A stretch of DNA of 64,000 bases from Eucalyptus grandis (Eukaryota > Streptophyta > Magnoliopsida > Myrtales > Myrtaceae). Made by a program: the position numbers and the translations under genes. Below the pieces are notes generated by a model, which saw nothing but the letters and a program-made list of their open reading frames with translations, did no database searches and was not told the origin of the DNA. Shown here piece by piece: positions 1 to 10,626 of the stretch. Location: the NCBI RefSeq assembly GCF_016545825.1, contig NC_052620.1:18786001-18850000 (forward strand), given 5' to 3'. Position 1 is the first letter of the stretch. The number at the start of each line of letters is the position of its first letter.

Positions 1-1
1 A

Positions 2-1409
2 GCAGATGGATCTGTAGAGAGATACAAAGCCCGATTGGTAGCTAAAGGCTTCACACAACGAGAAGGTTTTGACTACCATGAAACCTTCTCGCCTGTCGCA
101 AAGGATGTCACAGTTCGTGCCTTTCTATCTGTTGCTGCTTTTCGTGACTGGCCACTACATCAAATGGATGTCCATAATGTCTTCTTGCATGGTGACCTCG
201 ATGAGGAAATATATATGGAGCTTCCACCCGGATTACGGAGACAGGGGGAGTCGAAGGTATGTCGTCTCCGCAAATCTCTTTATGGATTAAAGCAAGCTTC
301 TCGACAATGGTACGCCAAGTTCACCAATGCACTTATGGCTGCTGATTTCAAGCAGTCCAAGTACGACTATGCCTTATTCACCTGGACAAAAGGTATGTCA
401 TCTATTTATTTGATGATCTATGTTGATGACATCCTTATCATGGGAAATGATGATTCTCGCTATAAAGAAACTCAAAGAGTATTTGCATTCCACTTTTCAT
501 ATCAAAGACTTAGGGCCACCTAAGTATTTTCTTGGAATTGAGATAGCTCGTTCAGATCAGGGGATCTCATTAAGACAGTGGAAATTTGTAATGGAGATCA
601 TATCAGAGGCAGGACTGTGAGGCTGTAGACCATCAGTTATTCCTATCGAGCAAAATGCCAAATTGACATCTATCGACTATGATAATGGCATATCTTCTCC
701 TTTTGATGATCCATTATTAAAAGATCCCTCAGGATATCAGAGGCTCGTAGGGAAACTAATATACCTCACCATGACTAGGCCAGACATCTGTTATGCAGTG
801 CAAACTCTTAGTCAATTTATGCACAGTCCGAAGCAATCTCACATGAATGCAGCCTTGAAGATTGTGAGATACTTGAAGACATGTCCAGGCTTAGGAATAC
901 TTCTCTCTCGAAAGTGCAACATGGAAATGACGGCCCATTGCGATGCAGATTATGCCACATGTCCTATGAGCAGGAGGTCTATCACTGGTTTCTGCATCAA
1001 ATTTGGGGAATCATTACTTTCCTGGAAGACAAAGAAACAATCTACTGTGTCCTTATCTTCAGCTGAAGCTGAATACCGATCTATGGCCAAGACTGTTTGT
1101 GAAGTAGTCTGGTTAAGGGGTCTTCTACTAGATCTCGGAGCACAAGTTAAAGGACCAACTTTACTCTTCTGTGACAACGATTCAGCACTCAAACTTGCAG
1201 CGAATCCTATACTTCATGAGAGGACAAAGCATATAGAAGTCGATTGTCATTTTACTCGAGAAAAGATTCAGGAAGGAGTTGTTGAGACAAGAGGGATCAA
1301 AACCTCTGAGCAGCCAGCAGATATATTCACTAAGCCTCTTTGTCAAAGACAACATGCATATCTTCTGAACAAGCTAGGCGTCTTGGACATATACAAGCCA
1401 CCAGCTTGA
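2..1409 (+). pseudogene. Ty1/copia retrotransposon pol, C-terminal part (reverse transcriptase + RNase H), broken
   Basis: This is the 3' part of a copia polyprotein; gag, protease and integrase lie outside the window. From position 2 the frame reads the start of the copia reverse transcriptase (RYKARLVAKGF), then LYGLKQASRQWY, then the catalytic YVDD at about 418-429. A frameshift near 452-458 moves the frame, which continues with HIKDLGPPKYFLGIEIARS. A TGA at 618-620 interrupts it, and the same frame resumes to the RNase H part: TRPDICYAVQTLSQF, SLSSAEAEYRSMAKTVCEV, and the typical copia C-terminus with ADIFTKPL, ending at 1409. The catalytic residues that can be seen are kept, but the frameshift and stop make it non-autonomous. 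It runs straight into a polypurine tract and a 3' LTR, so it is the 3' end of one element inserted on the plus strand. Confidence 0.95.
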
Positions 1410-1416
1410 GGGGGAG

Positions 1417-1645
1417 TGTTGGAAGATATGATTATGTAATTTTGTATGATATTGAATCTAGTTTATTTTAGGATTAGAGAGATAGGAAAAGATAAGAGAA
1501 TATTACTTTTCCTTTATTGATTCTCTCTTTGTAATTAAATACACGATACTGTACAGAAATTAAATTCAATTTGAATGAAGAAACAATTTCTTCCTTCTCG
1601 TCTCTGGTTCCTCACGAATCCAGTAAATGCGTCTTCTTTGCTACA
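1417..1645 (+). mobile_element. 3' LTR of the copia element
   Basis: The polypurine tract GAGGGGGAG (1408-1416) follows the pol stop, and the LTR begins at once with TGTTGGAAGATATG. It is short (about 229 bp), as is usual for copia, AT-rich, and contains a run resembling a polyadenylation region (TTTGTAATTAAATACACG). It ends in CTACA at 1645, giving the TG...CA ends expected of an LTR. The 5' LTR lies outside the window, so the target duplication cannot be checked; the bases after the LTR are TCTCC. The right end is set by the CA dinucleotide only and could be off by a few bases. Confidence 0.8.
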
Positions 1646-1662
1646 TCTCCTTTTGTGACATT

Positions 1663-1927
1663 GCTTTTCACTTAGTACAATGTTATCCTAGCCACTATAT
1701 TCTTCCTTGTCTCGCCAAAGGTTCAACCACAAGAGATCGTAATACAGAACGACAAGAGGTTTTATGGGACGTCTCCTATAAGCTCAAGATCACTGAGGTG
1801 TGAGTCCTCGGAACCGATCATAGGTTGCACTGATATCGTGCGGTTGCTTTATTTTCCTTTGGTTGATGGGATTTTTTTGTGAAAGAATTATGGAAGAAGA
1901 TGGAATGAGGGAGAAAAGGGTCATTAA
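1663..1927. repeat. Repeat R1: left half of a sequence that is uninterrupted at 62968-63470
   Basis: About 265 bp that recurs at 62968-63230 with a few percent difference (shared runs include GATATCGTGCGGTTGCTTTA). In the distant copy R1 is followed directly by R2, whereas here 5.58 kb separates them. It has no coding potential that I recognise. Confidence 0.85.
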
Positions 1928-4329
1928 CGAGTCTTCCTTTGTTCTCGTTTTATGTCTCTTGGCCTAATCCAAGGTAAAACATATTCTGTTGCCATTAACT
2001 TGATCGCAAAAAATTATGACTAAATATTTCCTTTTTTATGTTCTGGGCGAAAAAGTGGAAGATGACTGTTTATCTAATGGAAAATTCAAACATAAATTTA
2101 AAAAAAAAAAAAAAAAAAACTCAAGAACACAAAATCCTTCATGAAAATATCAGACAACCACAGTTGATCCAAGAAACTAAACATCGATTTGCCCAAAAGT
2201 AGTGGTCAAGAGCGTGACCTTCTTTTCATTATCACGAGTGAAATGGGAAGGACTCCAGACTGAGATTTCCCTCAGAGACCAGCGAAGCTGTATTTGCCAG
2301 GAGATGAAGAGATGAGACATCGAGTTCCATCCTTCCAAGATTTCCCTCGGAGACAAATGAAGCTGCAGATGCCAAGAGATGAAGGGATGAGACTCTGGAA
2401 ACTTGAGTAGAGTTCAGCTTATGGTCATGGAGTGTCGGCCCTCCCCGTCGTCGTGGCGATCTCTTCTTTGCATGGACCCATTTAACACAAATCACAGGTA
2501 CGGAATTCAATTTCTGGGCATGGAATGTCTCCCTTTGCGGTCGCAGCGATCTCTTCTTCCTACCGGTCCATCCAACACCGAGATGAAGAGACGAGAGGTC
2601 GAGTTCCATCTCTCTTCCGCTGTAGAAGAGTTGGGAGACAAAGGCCCAAGATCAGATTATTTTCAGTTTGTACCTTAAGACAATGCCTATATGCACTGAT
2701 ATTTCAAACGAAAACCCAGGCTTTATTATTTTATAGGCTGACCGAATTTTTTATTGTTTTTTCTCCCGCCTTGTAAACCTCGACGACTTAACATGTGGAT
2801 TGTCAGGGCCAAAGATATGTGATCACGAGTTCAACTTTTCTTTCTTTTTGGTCTTTTTTGTTCTTATCAGATTCAACCACGGAAACTTTGACTTACCGTG
2901 GAAAGTGAGTGAGCATTAGTCTATTTCTTATGATTTTATATCGACATTATAGATGTTTAATGTCTCTTGGCATAAAAAGCTTAGACATAATTCATCAGCT
3001 TGAACGCTGGATCCAAGCATTTTAAATTATCTATCATGTTAATATCCATGTATCCTAGTAAGGTTCAATTAGGCATCACAGCACTTAGAATTGGACAATT
3101 TCACAAGTATGGACACAATATATATTTAGAACATATTTTACTAGTATATAGCAGGGGATGTCCTAAATTAATATGAACATTAAAAAACAATTTTGTAAGT
3201 ATCTTTCTTTTAACCTTTGAATTGGCCATGATGAGTTCAAATTTCGGAGAGACCTCGAGGGTCCATCAAACATCGCTGATGTATCTTCACGATATTATAC
3301 GAGCAAAAGATATCATAATTCTTCATATAATAAACTACTCAAATAGGCAAGAAGTGAATAATATTATTATAGTGCTTTAGTTTACAAATAGAAAGAAACA
3401 GGCTAAATTGTAAATTTATTGCATAGTAACATGAACTAAAGTTAGACGATGTTATAATATGGACTCTAAGGAAAAAAAAATTCATGTTAATATTCATGAG
3501 GAAACATGCTACACATGCATATATTTGAGTAATTACACAAAATTCTTCTGAAATTTGATATGGAGCGCAACGACTCCAGAACTTTGAGAAGTGACCAACC
3601 TCCAATATAATCACATCACATTAATTTTAGAAGGAAATATATATCTTAAATTTATACCATCTAAATAGTTCAAACATACATGGTGAAAAATCAAGATCTT
3701 AGGGTGCGCTTCGCAAGAGTAAGAAAGACGTTAAAAAGGAGAAGCAAGTATTTGATTGATCGAATTGTCAATGAGAACCCCATATAATACCTACTCCAAT
3801 CGCATGTAAGTTAACTTTTGTTGGCCTATTCTAGGATCGGACTTATTAAAAAGCCACCTATGTTCAATTTGGAAACAAGCTTGGAAGGATAAAATATTAG
3901 ACAAAGACTTTGATTGGTCAAGTCGTTGCAGCCGGTCCCATGTGACTTTAGTCCCTACTAATGGACGTTGATTTTCTGCAGATAAACCACACGGTAAAGT
4001 GGGGAACCCCACCGACTCTACTATGGAGACCGTATTTTCGATTCATTGATTTATGGCTTGAATTAACAATCAAATTAATGAATCTTGCTTTCCCCCCCTT
4101 CCCAATATCCTTACTCTGATATAGTCTTGCGCTAATTAAGTGCGTAATATCTATGTAGGCTTCTTGAAATATACAATCTTAATCGTTCTTCAACTTAATC
4201 GATCTCAAATATTTTAGGAGGATTTAAGTTCTTTGCATCCTGTAATGTATACAGTGTGCCAAGAACAGTGGGGAGAATTAGAAGAAGGTTGACCATTTTT
4301 GGATCGATGCGGCCTGATTGGGCATTTTT

Positions 4330-4532
4330 TTTGGGTAACCAAGGACTCCGCCTTGACCCGCTATGCCCGGTGGCGCCATCGGGCTTGACTCCTATACCTC
4401 AGGGGAGATTAGCACATAACCCCAACACCATGGCTCTCCACTTACAATGCTTTAGTAGCTGCGAGTTTCGAACCCTTGACCTTGGCGATGAAGGAAAGAC
4501 TCTAATCCAGCGCAGCTGCCCACGGTTAAGTC
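4330..4532 (-). mobile_element. tRNA-derived SINE with target-site duplication
   Basis: Read on the minus strand, this 203-bp element has a tRNA-like head with a B-box-like sequence GGGTTCGAAACTC, then a body, then a short A-rich tail (the plus-strand T run at about 4325-4332). It is flanked by a 15-bp direct repeat, TGATTGGGCATTTTT (4315-4329) and TAATTGGGCATTTTT (4533-4547), with one mismatch, which is a clear target-site duplication. The head ends close to the right duplication. It resembles the Au-SINE type of plant SINE, but assignment to that family would need a search. Confidence 0.8.
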
Positions 4533-6281
4533 TAATTGGGCATTTTTAATCTCCATTTGAGAGATAAAAGAGTTAAAAAAAAAAATCAAATCTTGTTTGT
4601 CCCAACGACTCCCCAACACAAACCCCTCCACATATTCATGTCTCCTCACTAGGATCGTCTTTATTCTAAGCTCAAATCATAATTATCCCCGCAGCTACAT
4701 TCTACTATTAATATTTGATCCCCTTCCTAATTGTTTCTAGTTTTACAAACTCTCTTTGTAATCTAATCTTCTCATTTTGGTATATCCCGATTGAATTGGG
4801 TGATCTTCGTCCCACTATTTTAGGTATGTCATCCATAGTCCACTCATTATCATTCGAGACTTGAAGTATAGCCAATGATTCAGTACCATCATGCTATTTG
4901 ATTACACGACAACCTTTCAACAATGACCGCACCACAATGTATCATATAACTTTTCGTTTTTTAACTTTTGGCGAGAAGAAGATAACAAGAGGCATGAAAC
5001 TCAAATATCAGTTGATGATGGGATGACATTTTAATTCATCTCCAAGTTTACTTTGAGCTGATCACAAGAGACATGCACTAAGTCATGTGATTATTACAAT
5101 AGGCCGGAAAAAAAAGCAGCTAATCAAAAGCTAAGAATTTCGAAATTCAGCAATTTCAATTTTGGTCTATGTTACTCGCACATTTAAGTATTATATTGCA
5201 ATTATTTTCTTTTTCTTTTTTTTCTCTATTAAGGTCATAATATGTCTAACCTATCATTTTTTAAGGTTTAATTTAAAGGAAATAAAATATTACCAAAATA
5301 ACACAAGAAAAAGAAAATGAAGCACAACTTTAGAGAAGGAGGTCATGAAAAAACTAAAATAATGGAGCTATTGTGCACGGTCCAAATTCTGCCCTTCTCA
5401 GATGATTTTGCTTCGTCGGTAGCCATCACATGGTCATCAACATTCTCTGGTGTTGTGAACGAGGCGGGAGTAGGTGGGGAAGAAATCGATATTATAAGAT
5501 GAAAACAGACATATAGACCAATCATATGATCACTTTTGAGATGAGATCGTTTACCTTAATTATATAACACTGGATTTAGCGGAGAATCTCAGTGTGATAA
5601 GCTTAATCGCCAGTGGAAAACTTATCCCTCCCCCAACCAAATTTTTTATATCTGACTCCTTATTACTACATTAACTTCTTTATGCTTCAGATTGACACAT
5701 GCAACAGGGAAACCAACTTACACTATGAGTGCCAGATAAATTGAATTTCTTTCTTTTTTCATCTCCTTTTCTTAATCTCGTCCATGCTGTTGCTGGCTTA
5801 AGATGGATTCTGCATGGAAAAACTATTTTGCTGCCGTAGTCGGAGACTCGAACAATGAAATCCGAAAGTTTTTCTCGCGGCTAGGTGGCCAATGCCAGAT
5901 ACTAGTTTCCAGTTTCAACGCTTTATCTGACATCCCTCCGTTTTTCCGTTTCCTATGCATAGGAATGGTTCAGTCGCCCGGTTCATATTGTTTGGCCAAC
6001 ATGAATTGTAGCAAACTTATTTGTTAATTTTTTTTTCAAAGACCTGTGAAAAGCATTATTGCTTCGCCTGCCACTGCCACGCGTTATAATATATAATCGG
6101 CAAACAACGAATAGATGTACAGCATACATGTGCGAATATATGTAATTAACATTTTCAATTTTACATGTATCGTTCTTTTGGCTTTGGATTGATATCATAA
6201 CTTTCAATTTTGCATTAAACAACTGTTTTGTGGCACTCGTAGTCTGAAAACATGAGAAATTTAGAAAATAATCAACAAGAA

Positions 6282-6730
6282 AATTTGGCTTTTCTCGCTG
6301 TTTGGTGGCTACATGGCAGATTCAAGCTTCAAGTTTCAACGCGTTAATTATTATTCATCCGAGGTTTTTTCCCTTTTTATCTGTTTGTAATTGAAAGAAA
6401 GAAACACATCGATCTACTTGTTTAAGGCGGTAATGTATTTAACACAGGATATTGCAAGGGGCTTCAAGTCAAATCTATCCAAGATGATGGGGTTATTTTC
6501 TTTGCAATTTAATATTCATAAAAGTGGAAAATTCATTAAGAAAACATAAACAGCACTTGGTTCTCTCTCCCCCCTTTCAAAAAAAGAAAAAAAGAAAAAG
6601 AAAAAAAAACTCACTATGTACATATTAAAACTTTTTGTTTGTATTGTTATTTGGTAAACATATTTGACCCGCAAGGAATCTAGAGAAATAGTTGAAACTT
6701 TCTTGCCACCTAAACGAAACTTTTGGGATT
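6282..6730. repeat. 460-bp tandem duplication, first unit
   Basis: This unit and 6742-7183 align over their whole length at an offset of about 460 bp, from the sequence around GCTTTTCTC to GCCACCTAAACGAAACTTTT. Both contain GAAAGAAAGAAACAC and TTGACCCGCAAGGAATCTAG. A poly-purine tract at 6580-6610 differs in length from its partner at 7029-7058. A shorter, weaker relative of the first 80 bp lies at about 5865-5945. Non-coding. Confidence 0.85.
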
Positions 6731-6741
6731 TTGCAAGGGAG

Positions 6742-7183
6742 AATTTTGCTTTTCTCACCGTTTGGTGGCCACAAGTTTCAACGCATTTATTATTGTTCGT
6801 CCTCTAGAACAGGAGGTTACTTTCCCTTTTATCTGTTTCTAATTGAAAGAAAGAAACACGTCGATTTACCTGTTTAAGACGGTAAAGTATTTAATATAGG
6901 ATATTGTAAGGGGTTCCAAGTCAAATCTATCCCAGATGATGGGGCCATTTCCTTTGCATTTTAATATTCATAAAAGTGGAAAATTCATAAAGAAAGACAT
7001 AAAGAACACTTGGTTCCCCCCGCCCCCTTCAAAAAAAAAAAAAAAAAAAAAAAAAAACCTCGCCCCACTCATGTAAATATTAAAACTTTTTGTTTATATT
7101 GTTATTTGGTATACACATTTGACCCGCAAGGAATCTAGAGAAATAATTGAAGCTTTCTTGCCACCTAAACGAAACTTTTGGGG
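6742..7183. repeat. 460-bp tandem duplication, second unit
   Basis: Partner of the unit at 6282-6730. The A run at 7029-7058 is the most variable part. The left half lost the CATGGCAGATTCAAGC segment that the first unit keeps. Confidence 0.85.
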
Positions 7184-7508
7184 TAAAATTAAATATGTAT
7201 CTGAGCTCACTTCATCTAAACATGAATCGTTGTGCTGATGCATAGGTTTTACATAAACTTAAACTAGCATGGCGTGTTATGTAAAGTTGGTTATGTAAAG
7301 TTGTGCAGATGGAGGTAATATGTGACCAGAGCAGATAATGTCGTGTTAAAAGTTGACTGCCTTATGCTTTAGTAACATTTGGGAAGCTTCTTAGTTGGAA
7401 ATTTACTTGTCCGGACAATTCACAAATGTGGATATTTTGGAAGGGAAATAAAACCTTCCCTTTTTTCTCTTGCCATTTTTTTTTTTTATAATCTTCTCTA
7501 ATTTTCCA

Positions 7509-7751
7509 TACACACATTCCGACTTTTTTCACCACCCAAAAAAAAAGTCTAAATGAAAGAAATATGACTGAAGGCACTAATGAATGCGTTAGTCTCTCAT
7601 CATCCACCAATCAAAGTTACAGCAATTCGTGTGGATGGTTTAAGTCTCAGAAGCATCTATTGTTGGTGGCTGAAAGTAGCTAGTATTCAATTATCTATGC
7701 TGGGTTCTTTCGCAAATGGAAACGTGGGATTTCCTATGTTTTTCTCGATTA
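7509..7751. repeat. Repeat R2: right half of the sequence uninterrupted at 62968-63470
   Basis: Matches 63231-63470 at about 95% by eye, including CAGAAGCATCTATTGTTGGT. A frame of about 58 codons from the ATG at 7580 stays open in both copies, but its substitutions are not obviously conservative and I recognise no protein. It ends 22 bp before the gypsy LTR. Confidence 0.85.
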
Positions 7752-7773
7752 GCAACATAAAAGGTAGTGCCCT

Positions 7774-10626
7774 TGTCACGCCCCGAACCTCGAGCGCGTC
7801 AACATCCCACCATGGTCATTCAAATGCGACATTCCCAGGCAATGTCGCCGACCCCATTCATTTCTTATTGCGCAAGCGGAATGTACTATAAAACCCCGAC
7901 AATAAAATACGGGATAGAAAAGCGAGAAACAATTTCACAACCAATCACTTACACAAACCAACGAGTTACGATTTAAGGCCTACAAACCCAAGAGTCTACA
8001 AAAGACCGACTCTTAAAAATGAATTGCCCTACGACCTACAAGTCGGACACGTTCTTCAATCTTATGACTTCACCTCCGCATCTCCTCACGGCCAACCAAA
8101 GCTATCCGGCCGCTCCGTCCACCCGGGGACCTGAAATGGTTATTCAATAACCACCGAGACAACGTCTCAAAAGTTCAACCCCTAAACCCTTATTAGAAAG
8201 AAAATACGCCCCGAGTGGTCTAGCCACACAAAGCACGGAAGACTTACCTCGCCTTCTTGCCTTCCCGCAGTTAGTACAATTCATATCACTCAAGCACCGG
8301 TAATGATAAGAATGTAAGCCATCGGAACACAATCAATTTCACTTAATTTCACAATCACAGCAAGCATTCCATGTCATCATTATCCACCGCCACACAAGAG
8401 TACAGCCTATTCGCCGGTCCGACTATCTACTAAAATTACAGCATTTCTAGAAGAATAAAGGTCCAAATCGGTCTCGCCACTACCGCGACCATGCCACGTC
8501 GTTCTATCGACAAAGATTTCTAGAAGAATAAAGGTCCAATCGGTCTCGCCACTACCGCGACCATGCCACGTCGTTCTATCGACAGCATTTCTAGAAGAAT
8601 AAAGGTCCAAATGGTCTCGCCACTACCGCGACCATGCCACGTCGTTCTATCGACAAAGCATTTCTAGAAGAATAAAGGTCCGATCGGTCTCGCCACTACC
8701 GGGACCATGCCACGTCGTTCTATCGACGGCATTTCTAGAATAATAATGGTCCAAATGGTCTCGCCACTATCGACGACCAAGCCACGTCATTCTCTTGACG
8801 GCATTTCTAGAAGAATAAGGATCCAATCGGCTAGCCACTACTGCGACCCGAGCCTTTCAACTAGCACACGACAATTCGATACCGCATCCTTAGATACTTT
8901 ACATTTCACTCACATAATCCAATTACGATATTAACCATTAACAATCCAATTTCAATGCCAAACTTACACTTGGGATTTTCTAAATAAAATCCATACTTTT
9001 CACAATCCACACTCAATTTATAATATTCAATCATCAATTTCAAAACCAACTACACAAAGAAGTGATCCGGCACGAAATTCCGAGCAACCTGATCAAAAAT
9101 AATTTTTCCGTTTTTTATTTTTTTTTTTTTTATATAATAATATTTTAATAATTTCGGAATATAATATAATATTATAAATTTCCAGAATTTCGAAGCAATT
9201 AAATAATTCAAAATTAAAATCCTTTTATGTCACATCAAGGCTTTATATTAACAATAAACATACTTAACTTTAAACTAAACACACTTTAACTTAATTAAAC
9301 ACCATAATATAATCATCAACCAATTAAATTAATTCAACCCACTAAGCTTACTTAACTTAGGCTAAACACACTTAGGGGCATCATTAACCGTCTAATCAAG
9401 ATTTAGTGAGTTAAACTCACCGGATTAGCGAGCCGAGCGGACCAAAACGACGAGGACGACGCGAGGATCGACTTTCCTCAAGGCGGGCCGAGCATCCGGG
9501 CTCGGGAAGGCGGCCAAAACGAGCCAAACGTCCGCTGCATACCCATTTTTCCAGCCCTCTGATTTGGGGCCGAGAAGGGCTGCACGGCGGCGGATCGGGC
9601 GGAGGAATGGCGGAGGAGGACCGGCGGGGCTTGGACGGGCGAGGCGGCAGCTCCGACGAGGCCTCACGGTGGCCGAAGGGAGCTCCGGCAGCTCCTGGAA
9701 CTCACGAATCGAGACGGACGGGGATGGCTAGGCGCGGGCGAGCACGAGCAGCGGCTGAGCGCGAGACGGCAGGCGGTCCTACGGCGTGCGACGGCAACGA
9801 GCGGCGGACGGCGGTCCGGCTAGGCTGCAACCAGCTTCGACACCTCCTCAGATCTGCTGGGTGTCGAGCAGCAACCAACAATGGAGGAAAGAGGACTTCG
9901 GCGCAGCAGGAGGGAGAGAGAGAGGCGGAGGTGCGCGCGGGCGGCGCGGGTGCGGGACGACACGCGGTGGCGGCGAGCTCCGGCGACGGGCGTGCGGCGG
10001 TTGCTGCTGCTCCGGTGACGTCCGAAGGAGAAGAAGAAAACGCCCATGGAGGAATCGCACGGGAGAGAGGAAGAAGAGAGGGAGGAGAGAGAAGGAGGGG
10101 CCCCTTTTTATTTTCTTTTTCCTCTTTCTTTAATCCAACTAAATGGCCCACCATGACATCATCCCATGTCATCTTCCACTATCTCCTCTCCCACAACATT
10201 CTTCAATGGGTGCAATATCATTTCCGCCGGGGTCCAAATCCTTGTACATCCAATTTCTTCAATTTTCCTTTCAATTCTCTTCTAACTGAATCCAATTAAA
10301 ATCCACAAAAATTATCCCATGATCCTAATAAGATGTGTGAGATAACCGCTTCCAACTTCTAAATCCAATCCCAATTTTTACGGTTGAATTCAATCTGCAA
10401 GGCGATTTCGACGCCTAACCTACCGAGTAGCTTTCAGGGAAATTTTCTTGCATCCGACCTAAGGGTGATCAGTCCCCAAGTTTGACGCGTTAAAATCCCT
10501 TAATTACTTCGTCCAATAGGCTAGTCCTCTCATGAGTGGCCAACTCAGAGAGACGAACTATATGCACAGATGAAATGCCCGACTCAATTAGCTGAAAATA
10601 GAATTAGAAAAAATCGAGATGTCACA
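7774..10626 (-). mobile_element. Ty3/gypsy (Tekay-like) 3' LTR, 2.85 kb
   Basis: On the minus strand a polypurine tract AAGATGGGAAGAGT is followed at 10626 by TGTGACATCTCG. The LTR ends at 7774 in GGGGCGTGACA (plus strand TGTCACGCCCC). TG...CA ends, a length near 2.85 kb and the preceding internal motif CGAGGACGAAATTTTTATAA are typical of plant Tekay/Del chromoviruses. Inside are a tandem array (8441-8865) and a GC-rich segment (about 9430-10130) that creates many spurious open frames on both strands. No target duplication can be tested because the other LTR is not in the window. Confidence 0.85.
8441..8865. repeat. Tandem array of six 70-74 bp units inside the gypsy LTR
   Basis: Units start at 8441, 8515, 8585, 8658, 8729 and 8801, most with GCATTTCTAGAAGAATAA. 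Units 1-4 are nearly identical (GTCTCGCCACTACC, CCACGTCGTTCTATCGAC). Unit 5 is more diverged, and unit 6 is degenerate and incomplete. Length varies by A insertions at the unit joins. Confidence 0.95.

Larger units (their letters stand above)
1928..7508. other. 5.58 kb block absent from the second R1-R2 copy; diverged third copy of the 45-60 kb duplicated unit
   Basis: The block lies exactly between R1 and R2. Its first 270 bp (with TTTTATGTCTCTTGGCC at about 1949) match 46287 onward and 54058 onward. Its stretch at 4533-5345 (TTCTAAGCTCAAATCATAAT and following) matches 50690-51330 and 56128-56640. The order of the two matching segments is the same in all three places, so this is a diverged relative of the tandemly duplicated unit. 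The part at 2210-2330 also resembles 14870-14945. No long ORF is convincing; the ORFs of 60-125 codons are not conserved between copies. It may be an inserted element of unknown type, or ancestral sequence lost from the other copy. Confidence 0.6.

Noticed and set aside
2232..2609. 125-codon minus-strand ORF with an internal repeat (SSLHLLA, SLVSEGN)
   Set aside because: The repeat reflects a DNA-level duplication; related copies at 14.8, 47.0 and 54.8 kb do not keep the frame.
7580..7891. 103-codon ORF in R2 as a host gene
   Set aside because: Its second half lies in the gypsy LTR, and the first half is open in both copies for only about 58 codons without a recognisable domain.
9425..10299. 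Overlapping ORFs of 70-230 codons on both strands
   Set aside because: They lie in the GC-rich part of a gypsy LTR, where stop codons are rare in all frames; the products are Arg/Ala/Gly/Pro-rich with no domain.
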